From contig NZ_JARXAI010000097.1 in NCBI RefSeq assembly GCF_029865925.1, positions 1 through 41,738 on the forward strand: DNA of 41,738 nt, written 5' to 3'. The notes under the pieces were generated by a model. It ran no database searches, had not been told where the DNA came from, and worked only from the letters and a program-made list of their open reading frames with translations. Positions 15,967 to 24,719 of the stretch are shown piece by piece. Both the position numbers and the translations under genes were made by a program. Position 1 is the first letter of the stretch. Each line of letters opens with the position of its first letter. The stretch comes from Sphingorhabdus sp. (GTDB taxonomy: Bacteria; Pseudomonadota; Alphaproteobacteria; Sphingomonadales; Sphingomonadaceae).

Positions 15967-18570
15967 ATGGCGGGGGAAAACACACCGACACCGATGATGG
16001 TGCAATATCTGGGCCTGAAGGCCAAAGCGGGTGACTGCCTGCTGTTTTACCGCATGGGTGATTTTTTCGAACTGTTCTTTGATGATGCAAGGGCCGCGGC
16101 AGCGACGCTTGATATCGCCTTGACGTCACGGGGCGAGCATGATGGCACGCCGATCCCGATGTGTGGCGTGCCGGTGCATGCCGCCGAAGGCTATTTGGCG
16201 CGGTTGATCAAGGCGGGGCACCGCGTGGCTATCGCGGAGCAGACCGAAAGCCCGGAGCAAGCCAAGGCGCGGGGTGGCAAGACATTGGTCACCCGCGACA
16301 TTGTGCGTTTTGTGACCGCTGGGACGCTGACTGAGGACAGTCTGCTGGATAGCTGGGCGTCGAACATGCTTGTTGCAGTTGCGCAGGTCGGGGAATTTTT
16401 CGGACTTGCGGCGGCGGATATTTCAACTGGCTATTTTGAACTATTAACGGTGACGGGCGGATCGCTTGAGGCAGAGTTGGCGCGCCTTTCCGCCAGCGAG
16501 CTGGTTGTTCCGGAAGGCCTCCCTCAATCGCCGCCGGACGCCATCATCCGGCCACGTGCAGATTTTGAAAGCACTGTTGGCGGCGATTTGCTGAGGCAGC
16601 ATTTCGCGCTCACCACGCTCGGTTCCATTGGCCCCGTGACACGCGCAGAGCAGGCGGCTGCGGGGGGACTGATTTCCTATCTCGCGCATGCAGGGCAGGG
16701 CAAAATGCCTTTCCTAAAGCTACCAGTCCGCCGCGAGGTGCATGAACATCTTCTGATTGATCAAGCAACGCGCGACAGCCTTGAGATCAACAGCGCAAGT
16801 AAAGGCGGTCGGGCGGGCTCCTTATTGGCCGAGGTTGATCGCACAATTACAGGTGCGGGTGCGCGGCAGCTGGCGTCCGATCTTGCCGCGCCATTGATGG
16901 ACAAGGCGAAGATCGACGCGCGGCTATCGCTGGTGCAATGGTTTCACGATGCGCCGCTCACGCGCGATGCCGTCCGTGCAGCCTTGCGGCAATTGCCTGA
17001 TATTGCCCGCGCGCTTGGGCGTGTGGTTGCCGGGCGCGGCAGCCCAAGGGACTTGGGACAAATCCGCGACGGGCTTGATGCGGCCCGCGTATTGCGCGAA
17101 CGGCTGGGGGGCATGGCAGACCGGCCCGAGCTGCTGGATCATCTTCTGCCCGTACTGGATGGCCATGGGCATATGGTGGATCTCCTCGTCCGTGCTCTGG
17201 TGACGTCACCGCCGACGGACACAGCGCAAGGGGGCTATATTGCCGAGGGCTATGACGCGGCGTTGGACGTGTTGCGTGTTGCGGGTCGCGACGGGCGGCA
17301 AGCTATTGCGCAACTGGAGGCGCGTTATCGCGATGCCACGGGCGTCGCCGCGCTCAAAATCAGGCACAATGCGGTGCTGGGCTATTTTGTTGAGGTGCCT
17401 GCCAAGCATGGCGATGCTTTGATGGCGCCTGGGACTGGCTTTACCCACCGTCAGACGATGGCGGGCGCCGTGCGGTTTAACTCCCCCGAACTGCATGAGG
17501 AAGCGTTGCGGATAACGCAGGCAGGTGGGCACGCGCTGGCAGCAGAGGCAGCGCATCTTGAGAAACTAATCGCGCTTATACTTAATCGCCGTGACCCGAT
17601 TGCCGCAAGCGCCGACGCCTTGGCGCGCATTGATGTTTCAGCCGCACTTGCCGAACGCGCGGCGGAGAGCAATTGGTGTCGCCCAAGCTTTTTTGGGCAC
17701 CCATGTCTTGAGATACAGGGTGGCCGCCACCCTATCGTGGAAAGCGCGTTAGCCAAGTCGGGAGACCGCTTCATCGCCAATGACTGCAAGCTGTCGCCCG
17801 AAAAGCGCTTGTGGCTCGTCAGCGGGCCTAACATGGGCGGTAAGTCGACCTTTTTGCGGCAGAATGCGTTGATCGTTTTATTGGCGCAGGCGGGCAGCTA
17901 CGTCCCGGCAAATGCGGCGCGGCTTGGGCTGGTTGACCGTTTGTTCAGCCGTGTCGGTGCCTCGGACAATCTGGCGCGCGGACGGTCAACCTTCATGGTC
18001 GAAATGGTCGAAACCGCGGCAATTCTGGCGCAGGCCACGGAACGCAGCTTTGTCATATTGGACGAAGTTGGACGCGGCACGTCGACCTATGATGGCCTTG
18101 CCATTGCTTGGGCGGTGGTTGAAGGCATTCATGAAACCAATCGTTGCAGATGCCTGTTTGCTACCCATTATCATGAGCTGACGCGACTGTCCGAAAGCCT
18201 GGATGCGCTGTCGCTGCACCATGTGCGGGCGAAGGAATATAAGGGTGATCTTGTATTGTTGCATGAGCTAGCCGACGGTCCGGCCGACCGAAGCTATGGC
18301 ATTGCGGTAGCCAAGCTTGCTGGCCTGCCGCCGCAGGTTGTGGCCCGCGCAAGCGGGGTGTTGGGCAAGCTGGAAAAAGGGCGCGCCGAAACTGGCGGGC
18401 TTGCGGCTGGACTTGGGGACCTTCCCTTGTTCAGCGCCGCCATGGACGCCGCCGAAGCCAAGGTGGACGCCTTGCGTGAAAAGCTGTCTGACCTCGACAT
18501 CGACGCGCTTAGCCCCCGCGCCGCGCTTGACCTGTTATATGAATTGAAACGCGCGGCTGGCGAAAGCTAG
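15967..18570 (+). CDS. mutS: DNA mismatch repair protein MutS
   Basis: An 867-residue MutS of normal length. Domain I carries the mismatch-reading 'YRMGDFFELFFDDA' (F-x-E motif) near residue 30. The connector, lever and clamp regions run from about 130 to 570. The ATPase domain has Walker A 'GPNMGGKST' at about 620-628, Walker B 'VILDEVGRGTS' near 697, and 'FATHYHELTRL' near 735. The last 60 residues hold the helical dimerisation part. It recognises mispairs and recruits MutL, which is not in this window. The stop is immediately followed by the stop of the convergent CNT transporter gene, with no bases between. Confidence 0.98.
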   Translation: MAGENTPTPMMVQYLGLKAKAGDCLLFYRMGDFFELFFDDARAAAATLDIALTSRGEHDGTPIPMCGVPVHAAEGYLARLIKAGHRVAIAEQTESPEQAKARGGKTLVTRDIVRFVTAGTLTEDSLLDSWASNMLVAVAQVGEFFGLAAADISTGYFELLTVTGGSLEAELARLSASELVVPEGLPQSPPDAIIRPRADFESTVGGDLLRQHFALTTLGSIGPVTRAEQAAAGGLISYLAHAGQGKMPFLKLPVRREVHEHLLIDQATRDSLEINSASKGGRAGSLLAEVDRTITGAGARQLASDLAAPLMDKAKIDARLSLVQWFHDAPLTRDAVRAALRQLPDIARALGRVVAGRGSPRDLGQIRDGLDAARVLRERLGGMADRPELLDHLLPVLDGHGHMVDLLVRALVTSPPTDTAQGGYIAEGYDAALDVLRVAGRDGRQAIAQLEARYRDATGVAALKIRHNAVLGYFVEVPAKHGDALMAPGTGFTHRQTMAGAVRFNSPELHEEALRITQAGGHALAAEAAHLEKLIALILNRRDPIAASADALARIDVSAALAERAAESNWCRPSFFGHPCLEIQGGRHPIVESALAKSGDRFIANDCKLSPEKRLWLVSGPNMGGKSTFLRQNALIVLLAQAGSYVPANAARLGLVDRLFSRVGASDNLARGRSTFMVEMVETAAILAQATERSFVILDEVGRGTSTYDGLAIAWAVVEGIHETNRCRCLFATHYHELTRLSESLDALSLHHVRAKEYKGDLVLLHELADGPADRSYGIAVAKLAGLPPQVVARASGVLGKLEKGRAETGGLAAGLGDLPLFSAAMDAAEAKVDALREKLSDLDIDALSPRAALDLLYELKRAAGES

Positions 18571-19836
18571 TCAGGCCAGTGACAAAAATAACCCAGCCAG
18601 CGCAGCGCTCATCAGGTTGGCGAGCGAGCCGGCGGCCAACGCCTTTAAGCCAAGCTTAGCAATCATGGGCCGCTGGTTGGGTGCCAGGCTTCCGGTGACG
18701 GCCATCTGGATCGCAATTGAACTGAAATTGGCGAAACCACACAAAGCAAAGGTGACGATGCCGACGGTGGGCGCCGACAATTCTTTCAACGCGCCCAAGT
18801 CAATGAACGCCACAAATTCGTTGAGGACGATCTTCGTACCGAATAGGCCGCCAGCCTGAAGCGCTTCCTGCCACGGCACGCCAATCAGGAACATTACCGG
18901 CGCAAATACATAGCCCACAATTTGCTGAAAGCTTAAGTCCGGCAAGCCGAACCAGCCACCAATGCCGCCCAATATACCATTGGCGAGCGCAACCAGCGCG
19001 ACAAAGGCAAGAACCATAGCCCCCACGGCTACGGCAAGGCGGACACCCGTCTGCGCCCCTTGCGCTGCGGCCATGATGATGTTTGCGGGCTTCTCCTCAC
19101 CATCGTCATGCACCATCACAGGTTCATCATCAGGATGTGGGTTGGCTAACGCCGGGTTGCCCTCTGCCAAGGCAACCGCTGGCACATCGGGCATCATGAT
19201 TTTCGCCATCAATATCCCACCCGGCGCTGACATGAAAGCCGCCGCCAGCAGATAGTCGATGCGGATGCCCATAGACGCATAAGCAGCAAGAATAGTTCCA
19301 GCGACGCCCGCCATGCCGACGGTCATGACGCAGAATAGTTGTTCGGGTTTCAAGTCAGCGAGATAGGGGCGAATGACCAAGGGCGATTCCGACTGGCCCA
19401 CAAAGATATTGGCCGCCGCACACAGGCTTTCGACTTTCGAAATGCCGGTGATTTTCTGCAAGCCGCCGCCAATCCAGCGGATGACATATTGCATGATGCC
19501 CAAATAATAGAGGATCGAAATTAATGAGGCAAAAAAGATGATGACGGGCAGCGCAGCAATCGCAAAGCTGTTGCCGCCGATTTCAGGCGAGGCAAGCGGG
19601 CCAAAAATAAACTGAGTGCCTTTGGCCGAATAGCCAAGTAGATTGGATACGCCGGAAGACGCCGCGTTCAACACCACTTTGCCGGTTGAGGTATACAAGA
19701 CCAATGCGGCGATGCTCGCCTGCAAGGCAAAGGCTGCCCCCACTACACGAAATCTGATAGCGCGACGGTTGGATGACAGCAAAATGGCGATTGCCAAAAT
19801 CAAGGCCATGCCTGCCAGGCTCATCAAAATTTGCAT
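18571..19836 (-). CDS. CNT family concentrative nucleoside transporter
   Basis: About 421 residues with 8-10 hydrophobic segments. It matches NupC-type transporters that bring nucleosides in with Na+ or H+: N-terminal 'AILLSSNRRAIRFRVV', the gate region 'LPVIIFFASLISILYYLGIMQ' (cited as I-I-F-F-A-S-L-I-S-I-L-Y-Y-L-G), 'VGQSESPLVIRPYL' and 'TVGMAGVAGTILAAY' for substrate binding, then 'TKIVLNEFVAF' and 'LCGFANFSSIAIQ' at the C-terminal half. The ATG at 19836 has GGGGA nine bases upstream; the GTG at 19857 does not improve on it. A charged cytoplasmic loop near residues 225-255 is acidic. Confidence 0.93.
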   Translation of the reverse strand: MQILMSLAGMALILAIAILLSSNRRAIRFRVVGAAFALQASIAALVLYTSTGKVVLNAASSGVSNLLGYSAKGTQFIFGPLASPEIGGNSFAIAALPVIIFFASLISILYYLGIMQYVIRWIGGGLQKITGISKVESLCAAANIFVGQSESPLVIRPYLADLKPEQLFCVMTVGMAGVAGTILAAYASMGIRIDYLLAAAFMSAPGGILMAKIMMPDVPAVALAEGNPALANPHPDDEPVMVHDDGEEKPANIIMAAAQGAQTGVRLAVAVGAMVLAFVALVALANGILGGIGGWFGLPDLSFQQIVGYVFAPVMFLIGVPWQEALQAGGLFGTKIVLNEFVAFIDLGALKELSAPTVGIVTFALCGFANFSSIAIQMAVTGSLAPNQRPMIAKLGLKALAAGSLANLMSAALAGLFLSLA

Positions 19837-19891
19837 GAATGTTTTCCCCGAAAACACGCCCAGCAGGGCGGCATTTTGTCATTTCCATATT

Positions 19892-19946
19892 AGAACTAGC
19901 GCCATCGTTAGTCTTGCGCCAATAAAATTAGACGCTAGTCAGTTCT
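19892..19946 (+). other. Interrupted inverted repeat in the leader of the queuosine-precursor transporter gene
   Basis: AGAACTAGCG (19892-19901) faces CGCTAGTCAGTTCT (19933-19946); the arms pair except for a 4-base insertion, with a further TTAGTC between them. It ends 2 bases before the ATG at 19949, so a folded transcript would bury the ribosome entry region. No known riboswitch class matches it in my reading. Confidence 0.35.
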
Positions 19947-19948
19947 GG

Positions 19949-20632
19949 ATGACTATTCAAACCACATCACACGCGACCGGCGGGGGTATCCCGAAATCGC
20001 TTTTCATGTTTTCAATCATTTACGGCGGCATGGTGTGCATTGCCGGCGTGCTTGGAAATAAGCAGGTTTCTTTAGGGCCGCTGGCGGTCGAAGCGGGCAT
20101 TTTCCCGTTTCTTTTGCTTGTCATCTTATCCAGCTCGATTGCAGCCTTGCACGGGAAAGTTATTGCGGACCGACTTGTTAAATATGGTTTTATTCCGCTT
20201 ATAGCGTCGATATTGCTGGCTTTACTGGTACTGTCATTGCCGCCGTCACCCAAGATGGATGACAAATATCTCGATGCGTTCAACACCATGATAGGGCAGA
20301 CGCCGCGCATTTGGCTTGCAGGCATTGTTGCTTATGGCGTGTCGCAAATGCTCAACGTCTATCTGTTTGATCGTCTGAAAAACACCGTTGGTAAATATGT
20401 CGCGTTGCGCGGTGCTATCGCTGCGGTGCTGTCGCAGATTATCGATACATTGTTGTTCGTAATCATTGCCTTTTACGGCGTTTTCCCCATCACGGAATTA
20501 TTGTTAGGCCAAATGCTTGCCAAGGTCGTTCTGAGCATGATCATGGTGCCATTGCTCATCACTTTCTTTGTCAGCTATGGCCATAAACTTGACGGCACGG
20601 ACCCCAAAGCAGGTAACACGCATGACCATTGA
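19949..20632 (+). CDS. Queuosine precursor transporter (VUT family)
   Basis: About 227 residues, six hydrophobic segments. It matches the VUT/YhhQ family, which imports queuosine precursors such as preQ0/preQ1 for tRNA modification: '[21 protein letters not shown]', '[23 protein letters not shown]' (cited as V-E-A-G-I-F-P-F and Y-G-F-I-P-L), '[17 protein letters not shown]' and '[16 protein letters not shown]'. The frame is open for 102 codons upstream, but that part is antisense to the nucleoside transporter; the family N-terminus fits the ATG at 19949. Its 3' end overlaps argB by 11 bases. The substrate is inferred from the family. Confidence 0.88.
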   Translation: MTIQTTSHATGGGIPKSLFMFSIIYGGMVCIAGVLGNKQVSLGPLAVEAGIFPFLLLVILSSSIAALHGKVIADRLVKYGFIPLIASILLALLVLSLPPSPKMDDKYLDAFNTMIGQTPRIWLAGIVAYGVSQMLNVYLFDRLKNTVGKYVALRGAIAAVLSQIIDTLLFVIIAFYGVFPITELLLGQMLAKVVLSMIMVPLLITFFVSYGHKLDGTDPKAGNTHDH

Positions 20633-21512
20633 TCCCGTCAATCTCGCTAAGGCCGAAACTCTTACTGAGGCGCTCCCTTATCTGCAGCGTTATGCGGGCA
20701 AGACCTTTGTCGTAAAATATGGCGGGCACGCCATGGGCGATGCCAGCCTAGCGCGTGACTTCGCCGATGATGTCGTGCTGCTAAAGGCTGTCGGCATCAA
20801 CCCTGTGGTGGTGCATGGTGGCGGCCCACAGATTGGCGCAATGCTCAAAAAATTAGGCGTCGAGAGCGAATTTGTTGATGGCCTTCGCGTCACGGATGCC
20901 GAAACCGCAAAGATTGCCGAAATGGTCCTGTCTGGCGCAATCAACAAGGAACTTGTCGGCTGGATTAACGCTGCGGGCGGCAAGGCGCTTGGCATTTCGG
21001 GTAAGGATGGCGGGTTAGTCACCGCAACCAAGGTGCAGCGCACACAAAAGGACCCCGACAGCCATATTGAACGGAATATCGACCTTGGCTTTGTAGGCGA
21101 ACCAACGACCGTTGACCGCAGCATCATCGACACCATTAGCGCAGCTGGCATGATCCCCGTCATCGCACCGATCGGCGTTGGCGCAGATGGTCACACCTAT
21201 AACATTAACGCCGACACCATGGCTGGCGCCATTGCAAGCGCCTTGGGCGCTTCGCGTCTTTTCCTATTAACAGATGTGGCAGGCGTGCTTAGCAAATCGG
21301 GTGAATTGCTGACGGACCTTGACCCTGCCGCCATTGCCAAATTGCAGAATGACGGCACGATCAGCGGCGGTATGATCCCCAAAATCCAGACATGCGTTGA
21401 TGCTGTAGAATCCGGCGTTGATGCAGCCGTCATATTGGATGGCCGCACCAGCCACGCGATGCTTATAGAAATGTTTACCGTGCAGGGTGCAGGCACGCTC
21501 ATCCACAAGTAA
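20622..21512 (+). CDS. argB: Acetylglutamate kinase
   Basis: About 296 residues. It phosphorylates N-acetylglutamate in the second step of arginine synthesis, in the cytoplasm. Amino acid kinase motifs are clear: '[14 protein letters not shown]' near residue 30, '[14 protein letters not shown]' near 65, 'LVTATKV', '[17 protein letters not shown]' near 190 and '[14 protein letters not shown]' near 250. The ATG at 20622 lies within the end of the preceding transporter gene and has AGG about ten bases upstream. The frame runs open further up, but without family sequence. No other arg genes are in the window. Confidence 0.97.
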   Translation: MTIDPVNLAKAETLTEALPYLQRYAGKTFVVKYGGHAMGDASLARDFADDVVLLKAVGINPVVVHGGGPQIGAMLKKLGVESEFVDGLRVTDAETAKIAEMVLSGAINKELVGWINAAGGKALGISGKDGGLVTATKVQRTQKDPDSHIERNIDLGFVGEPTTVDRSIIDTISAAGMIPVIAPIGVGADGHTYNINADTMAGAIASALGASRLFLLTDVAGVLSKSGELLTDLDPAAIAKLQNDGTISGGMIPKIQTCVDAVESGVDAAVILDGRTSHAMLIEMFTVQGAGTLIHK

Positions 21513-21582
21513 ACTGGACATTGCACCGTTTTAGGCTGTTGATACAGCGCCTCGGCTCGGCTAATCGCACGGGCGAACCTTT

Positions 21583-21590
21583 TTGGAGAA
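21583..21590 (+). promoter_or_regulatory. Ribosome-binding site deciding the yggT start
   Basis: TTGGAGAA sits 4 bases before the ATG at 21595. The in-frame TTG at 21583 lies within this site and so is not the start. Confidence 0.6.
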
Positions 21591-21594
21591 TTTC

Positions 21595-21897
21595 ATGCTT
21601 GTCGCGCTCATTTCCATAATCGGCTATTTGATGACGATCCTGTCGACTGTCGTGATCATCCAGTTCATCTTAAGCTTGCTGATTTCTTTCAACGTGGTCA
21701 GCCTGTCGAACAACATCGTGGCGTCCATTTGGCAGGCTCTTTCTGTCATTATTGACCCGTTTCTAAAACCCATTCGCAAGATTATGCCCGATACCGGCAT
21801 GATCGACTTTTCGCCCATGGTGCTGCTGATCGGTCTGCGCATATTGCAGATGCTTTTGGCGGGCCTGGCCAATGATATTTCTGCGGCCGGCATGTGA
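21595..21897 (+). CDS. YggT family membrane protein
   Basis: About 100 residues with two long hydrophobic stretches (about 3-35 and 70-92) separated by the family motif '[21 protein letters not shown]' (cited as D-P-F-L-x-P-I-R and D-F-S-P). YggT proteins are small inner-membrane proteins; roles in osmotic stress and in cell division or plastid nucleoids have been proposed for relatives, and none can be assigned here. Its ATG-TGA end overlaps the GTG start of folD by 4 bases, indicating coupled translation. Confidence 0.92.
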   Translation: MLVALISIIGYLMTILSTVVIIQFILSLLISFNVVSLSNNIVASIWQALSVIIDPFLKPIRKIMPDTGMIDFSPMVLLIGLRILQMLLAGLANDISAAGM

Positions 21898-22790
21898 GCA
21901 GCGCTGCGATCATTGATGGTAAGGCGTTTGCGGCCAATTTGCGCCAGCGTGTTGCCTCTGCCGTTGAGCCCTTCGTCACGCTAACTGATCGCAAGCCCGG
22001 CCTTGCCGTTGTGCTTGTGGGCGAAGACCCGGCCAGCCAAGTCTATGTCGGATCGAAGAAGAGGGCGACCGTCGAGGCTGGCATGAACAGCTTCGAGCAT
22101 CGCCTACCGACGTCGGTTTCGCAAAACGAACTGATTGCGTTGGTGGAAACACTTAATGCCGATGCCGCCGTCGATGGCATATTGGTGCAATTGCCCCTGC
22201 CACCGCATATCGACGATAAGGCTGTCATCGCCGCCATTGATCCGGCGAAGGATGTTGACGGCTTTCATGTCGTGAATGCCGGACGGCTTGCGGTGGGCGA
22301 AGACGCGTTTGTCCCCTGCACGCCGCTTGGCTGCCTGATGCTGTTGAAAGACCATCTGGGGGATCTATCCGGCAAGAACGCCGTGGTCATTGGGCGGTCA
22401 AATATTGTTGGCAAACCGATGGCACAATTGCTTTTGGCCGAAAACTGCACCGTTACTATCGCGCATAGCCGAACGCAGGACTTGCCAGAGGTCGTGCGCC
22501 GTGCGGACATTGTGGTCGCTGCGGTTGGTCGTGCGGAAATGGTGACGGGTGACTGGTTGAAAGCGGGTGCAGTGGTCATTGATGTTGGCATTAACCGCCT
22601 CGAACCTGAGGCAGGCCAAGGCAAGGGCCGCCTTGTGGGGGACGTTGCCTTTGACGACGCATTGGCGCGTGCTGGCGCAATCACGCCCGTGCCGGGCGGC
22701 GTCGGGCCAATGACTATCGCGTGCCTGTTGCGCAACACTTTGGTTGCCGCCTACCGCCGTGCCGGGATGTCTGCACCTGAAGGAATTTGA
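21894..22790 (+). CDS. folD: Methylenetetrahydrofolate dehydrogenase / cyclohydrolase
   Basis: A 298-residue bifunctional enzyme that interconverts 5,10-methylene-, 5,10-methenyl- and 10-formyl-tetrahydrofolate with NADP(H). Signatures: '[17 protein letters not shown]' with the catalytic lysine near residue 55, '[14 protein letters not shown]' near 95, '[17 protein letters not shown]' for cofactor binding near 165, and '[16 protein letters not shown]' near 262. The start is GTG at 21894, within the ATGTGA junction with yggT. A lipoprotein gene follows after 4 bases. Confidence 0.97.
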   Translation: MSSAAIIDGKAFAANLRQRVASAVEPFVTLTDRKPGLAVVLVGEDPASQVYVGSKKRATVEAGMNSFEHRLPTSVSQNELIALVETLNADAAVDGILVQLPLPPHIDDKAVIAAIDPAKDVDGFHVVNAGRLAVGEDAFVPCTPLGCLMLLKDHLGDLSGKNAVVIGRSNIVGKPMAQLLLAENCTVTIAHSRTQDLPEVVRRADIVVAAVGRAEMVTGDWLKAGAVVIDVGINRLEPEAGQGKGRLVGDVAFDDALARAGAITPVPGGVGPMTIACLLRNTLVAAYRRAGMSAPEGI

Positions 22791-22794
22791 TGCC

Positions 22795-23481
22795 ATGAAA
22801 GCGTATCCTGCCCTTCTTTTTGTTGCAGCATTGGGCGGTTGCGCCGCGGGACCAAGCCCTGAATTTGGAAATTTCCAACCAAAGATTGCGAACCCAAGCG
22901 CGATTATCGTCGCAGAGATCGGCTTCAACCAACTGGCGCAGGAAAAGGGGCAGTGGACGGCATTTCGCCAGATGGCTGCCAAAGACGCAGTGATGTTCGT
23001 GCCGCAGCCTGCAACGGCGCTTGAATATTTGAAGGGCAGGGCAGATCCCGCCAAGTCGGTGAAATGGCAGCCGCACAAGGCCGTCATGTCCTGCGACGGC
23101 AAAACCGGTGTGACGACTGGCGCGTGGCAAAGGGGCGACGGTTCGGTCGGCTATTTCACAACCGTTTGGCAGTTTGTCGAAACCAATGCAGCAGGTGACG
23201 GGGCATGGAAATGGGTGCTCAATCATGGCGATACCCTGACCGCGCCACGGGCATCTAAAGAAATGATCGAGACCAAAGTTGCAAGCTGCAAAGGCAGCGC
23301 CACCGCATCGCTTGTTGCCCCGCCCGAGGGCGCGGCGATGAAGGCCGGCTATGCGCGGGACCAATCGCTCAGCTACACTTGGGCGGTTCAGCCAAACGGC
23401 GCGCGGAACGTTGAAGTCAAATTATGGAACGGCACCGTTTCAGAGACGGTCATATCTGATCAGGTTGCGGCACCAAATTGA
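22795..23481 (+). CDS. Hypothetical lipoprotein, possibly NTF2-like
   Basis: About 228 residues. The ATG at 22795 follows an AAGGA site at 22780-22784 and gives a lipoprotein signal ending in 'ALGGC' with Cys16. Residues 40-150 resemble SnoaL/DUF4440-type NTF2-like folds ('WTAFRQMAAKDAVMFVP', 'GYFTTVWQFV', 'WKWVLNHGD'). The final 60 residues have a proline- and charge-containing strand-rich part. I do not recognise a defined function. It lies between folD and marC, with its stop overlapping the TTG start of marC (TTGA), so it is read in the same transcript. Confidence 0.75.
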   Translation: MKAYPALLFVAALGGCAAGPSPEFGNFQPKIANPSAIIVAEIGFNQLAQEKGQWTAFRQMAAKDAVMFVPQPATALEYLKGRADPAKSVKWQPHKAVMSCDGKTGVTTGAWQRGDGSVGYFTTVWQFVETNAAGDGAWKWVLNHGDTLTAPRASKEMIETKVASCKGSATASLVAPPEGAAMKAGYARDQSLSYTWAVQPNGARNVEVKLWNGTVSETVISDQVAAPN

Positions 23482-24101
23482 TTGATCTGTTTTTCTCGGC
23501 ATTCATCACCTTTTTTGTGGTTATCGATCCGCCAGGCTGCGCGCCCATCTATGCCAGCCTGACTAAGGGCGCCAATGTTGCGCAGCGGCGGAACATGGCG
23601 TTGCGCGCGGTTATGGTGGCGTCGGGGATATTGCTGGTGTTCGCATTGTTTGGCGAACAATTGCTCGGCGCGCTGCACATTGAATTGAATAGCTTCCGGA
23701 TCGCGGGCGGCATCATGCTGTTCCTTATCGCTATCGACATGGTCTTCGAGAAGCGGACGGAACGCCGAGAGGAGCGTGCGCAAAAAATTATCGATACGCC
23801 TGAAATTGAAGACGTCTCTGTTTTCCCGATGGCCATGCCGATGATCGCTGGGCCGGGCTCAATCGCGTCGGTGATGCTGCTGATGTCGCAGAATAGTGGG
23901 ATTGACCGCGCGGGCGTCATTTTGGCGGCGCTGGGAACAGTATTGGCCCTTACCCTGCTGGCGTTACTCGCCGCTGGGCCAATCATGCGCGTGTTGGGTG
24001 CCAATGCCGAAGCCGTGATTACACGGCTTCTCGGCGTGCTTTTGGGCGCGCTTGCCGCGCAGTTTGTGATCGACGGCCTACGGGCCAGTTTTGTTGGCTA
24101 G
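23478..24101 (+). CDS. MarC family integral membrane protein
   Basis: A 207-residue inner-membrane protein with six hydrophobic segments. Family marks: 'FFVVIDPPGCAPIYASLTKG' (cited as V-I-D-P-P-G), 'FRIAGGIMLFLIAIDMVF', 'PMAMPMIAGPGSIASVMLL' and 'RLLGVLLGALAAQFVIDGL' (cited as P-x-I-A-G-P-G-S-I and A-x-Q-F-V-I-D-G). Members were once linked to multiple antibiotic resistance, but that role was not upheld and the transported substrate is unknown. It starts with TTG overlapping the previous stop by 4 bases; no ATG fits the conserved N-terminus. It ends immediately next to the convergent Lon-domain gene (24102). Confidence 0.9.
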   Translation: MIDLFFSAFITFFVVIDPPGCAPIYASLTKGANVAQRRNMALRAVMVASGILLVFALFGEQLLGALHIELNSFRIAGGIMLFLIAIDMVFEKRTERREERAQKIIDTPEIEDVSVFPMAMPMIAGPGSIASVMLLMSQNSGIDRAGVILAALGTVLALTLLALLAAGPIMRVLGANAEAVITRLLGVLLGALAAQFVIDGLRASFVG

Positions 24102-24719
24102 CTATTGAAGGGTCACACGATCTTCAGAGCTATCGCGTCGTCCGAAAAACTGCATCAGTTGAACAATCGTGTCCGCCCGATCAGACAGGCCGCGCGCCTC
24201 AAGCAAGGCCTGCTTGGCCGCAAAGTCGAATGGCGCAATCTGCGCGATGGCATTGACCAGCGAATAATCGTCCAATTGTGACACGGCCGTCCAATCGACG
24301 TTATACCCTTGCGCCTCAGCAAATCTGCGCGATTCAATTTCGATAGATGCGCGCTCGGCGAGCGACAGCGTGTCGTTCGCTTCATCTTCGTCCCACAATT
24401 CGGCCTCCACCTGCCGAAAGCTTGTGGTGACGTTAAGCTCGTTCACCACGGAAAAGCGTTGCACACCTTCAAGGATGATATTGTACCGGCCATCCTCAAG
24501 CGCCTCGACGTCTTGGATCCGCGCGAGGCAGCCGACATTAAACAGGGGCGGCTGGTTGCCCTGCCCCTTGGGCTGGATCATGCCAACGTTTCTGTCGCGG
24601 GCAAGCGAATCGCTGACCAGATCGCGGTAGCGCGGCTCAAAGATGTGCAGCGGCAATTGCATGCTTGGAAAGATGATGGCCCCGGTAAGCGGGAATACCG
24701 AGATGCGGCGCGTGGTCAT
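24102..24719 (-). CDS. Lon N-terminal (substrate-binding) domain protein
   Basis: About 205 residues made only of the Lon substrate-binding (PUA-like) domain and helical bundle, with no ATPase or protease part. Visible: 'ISVFPLTGAIIFPSMQLPLHIFEPRY', 'VGCLARIQDVEALEDGRYNIILEGVQRF' (cited as F-P-L-x-G-x-x-x-F-P and L-E-G-V-Q-R-F) and a C-terminal helical region. Free-standing versions are common in alphaproteobacteria; a role in protein quality control is assumed from the domain only. The ATG at 24719 overlaps the stop of the upstream thioredoxin gene in ATGA, so the pair forms a small proteostasis operon. Confidence 0.9.
   Translation of the reverse strand: MTTRRISVFPLTGAIIFPSMQLPLHIFEPRYRDLVSDSLARDRNVGMIQPKGQGNQPPLFNVGCLARIQDVEALEDGRYNIILEGVQRFSVVNELNVTTSFRQVEAELWDEDEANDTLSLAERASIEIESRRFAEAQGYNVDWTAVSQLDDYSLVNAIAQIAPFDFAAKQALLEARGLSDRADTIVQLMQFFGRRDSSEDRVTLQ

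Noticed and set aside
19643-19948. Extension of the queuosine-precursor transporter upstream of its ATG
   Set aside because: The extra 102 codons are antisense to the start of the nucleoside transporter gene and do not look like the family N-terminus.
19858-19948. A preQ1 riboswitch before the queuosine-precursor transporter
   Set aside because: The hairpin does not carry the conserved loop and tail of the preQ1 classes I know.
22398-23102. A 234-codon minus-strand frame across folD and the lipoprotein gene
   Set aside because: It crosses two well-supported genes on the other strand and shows no motif.
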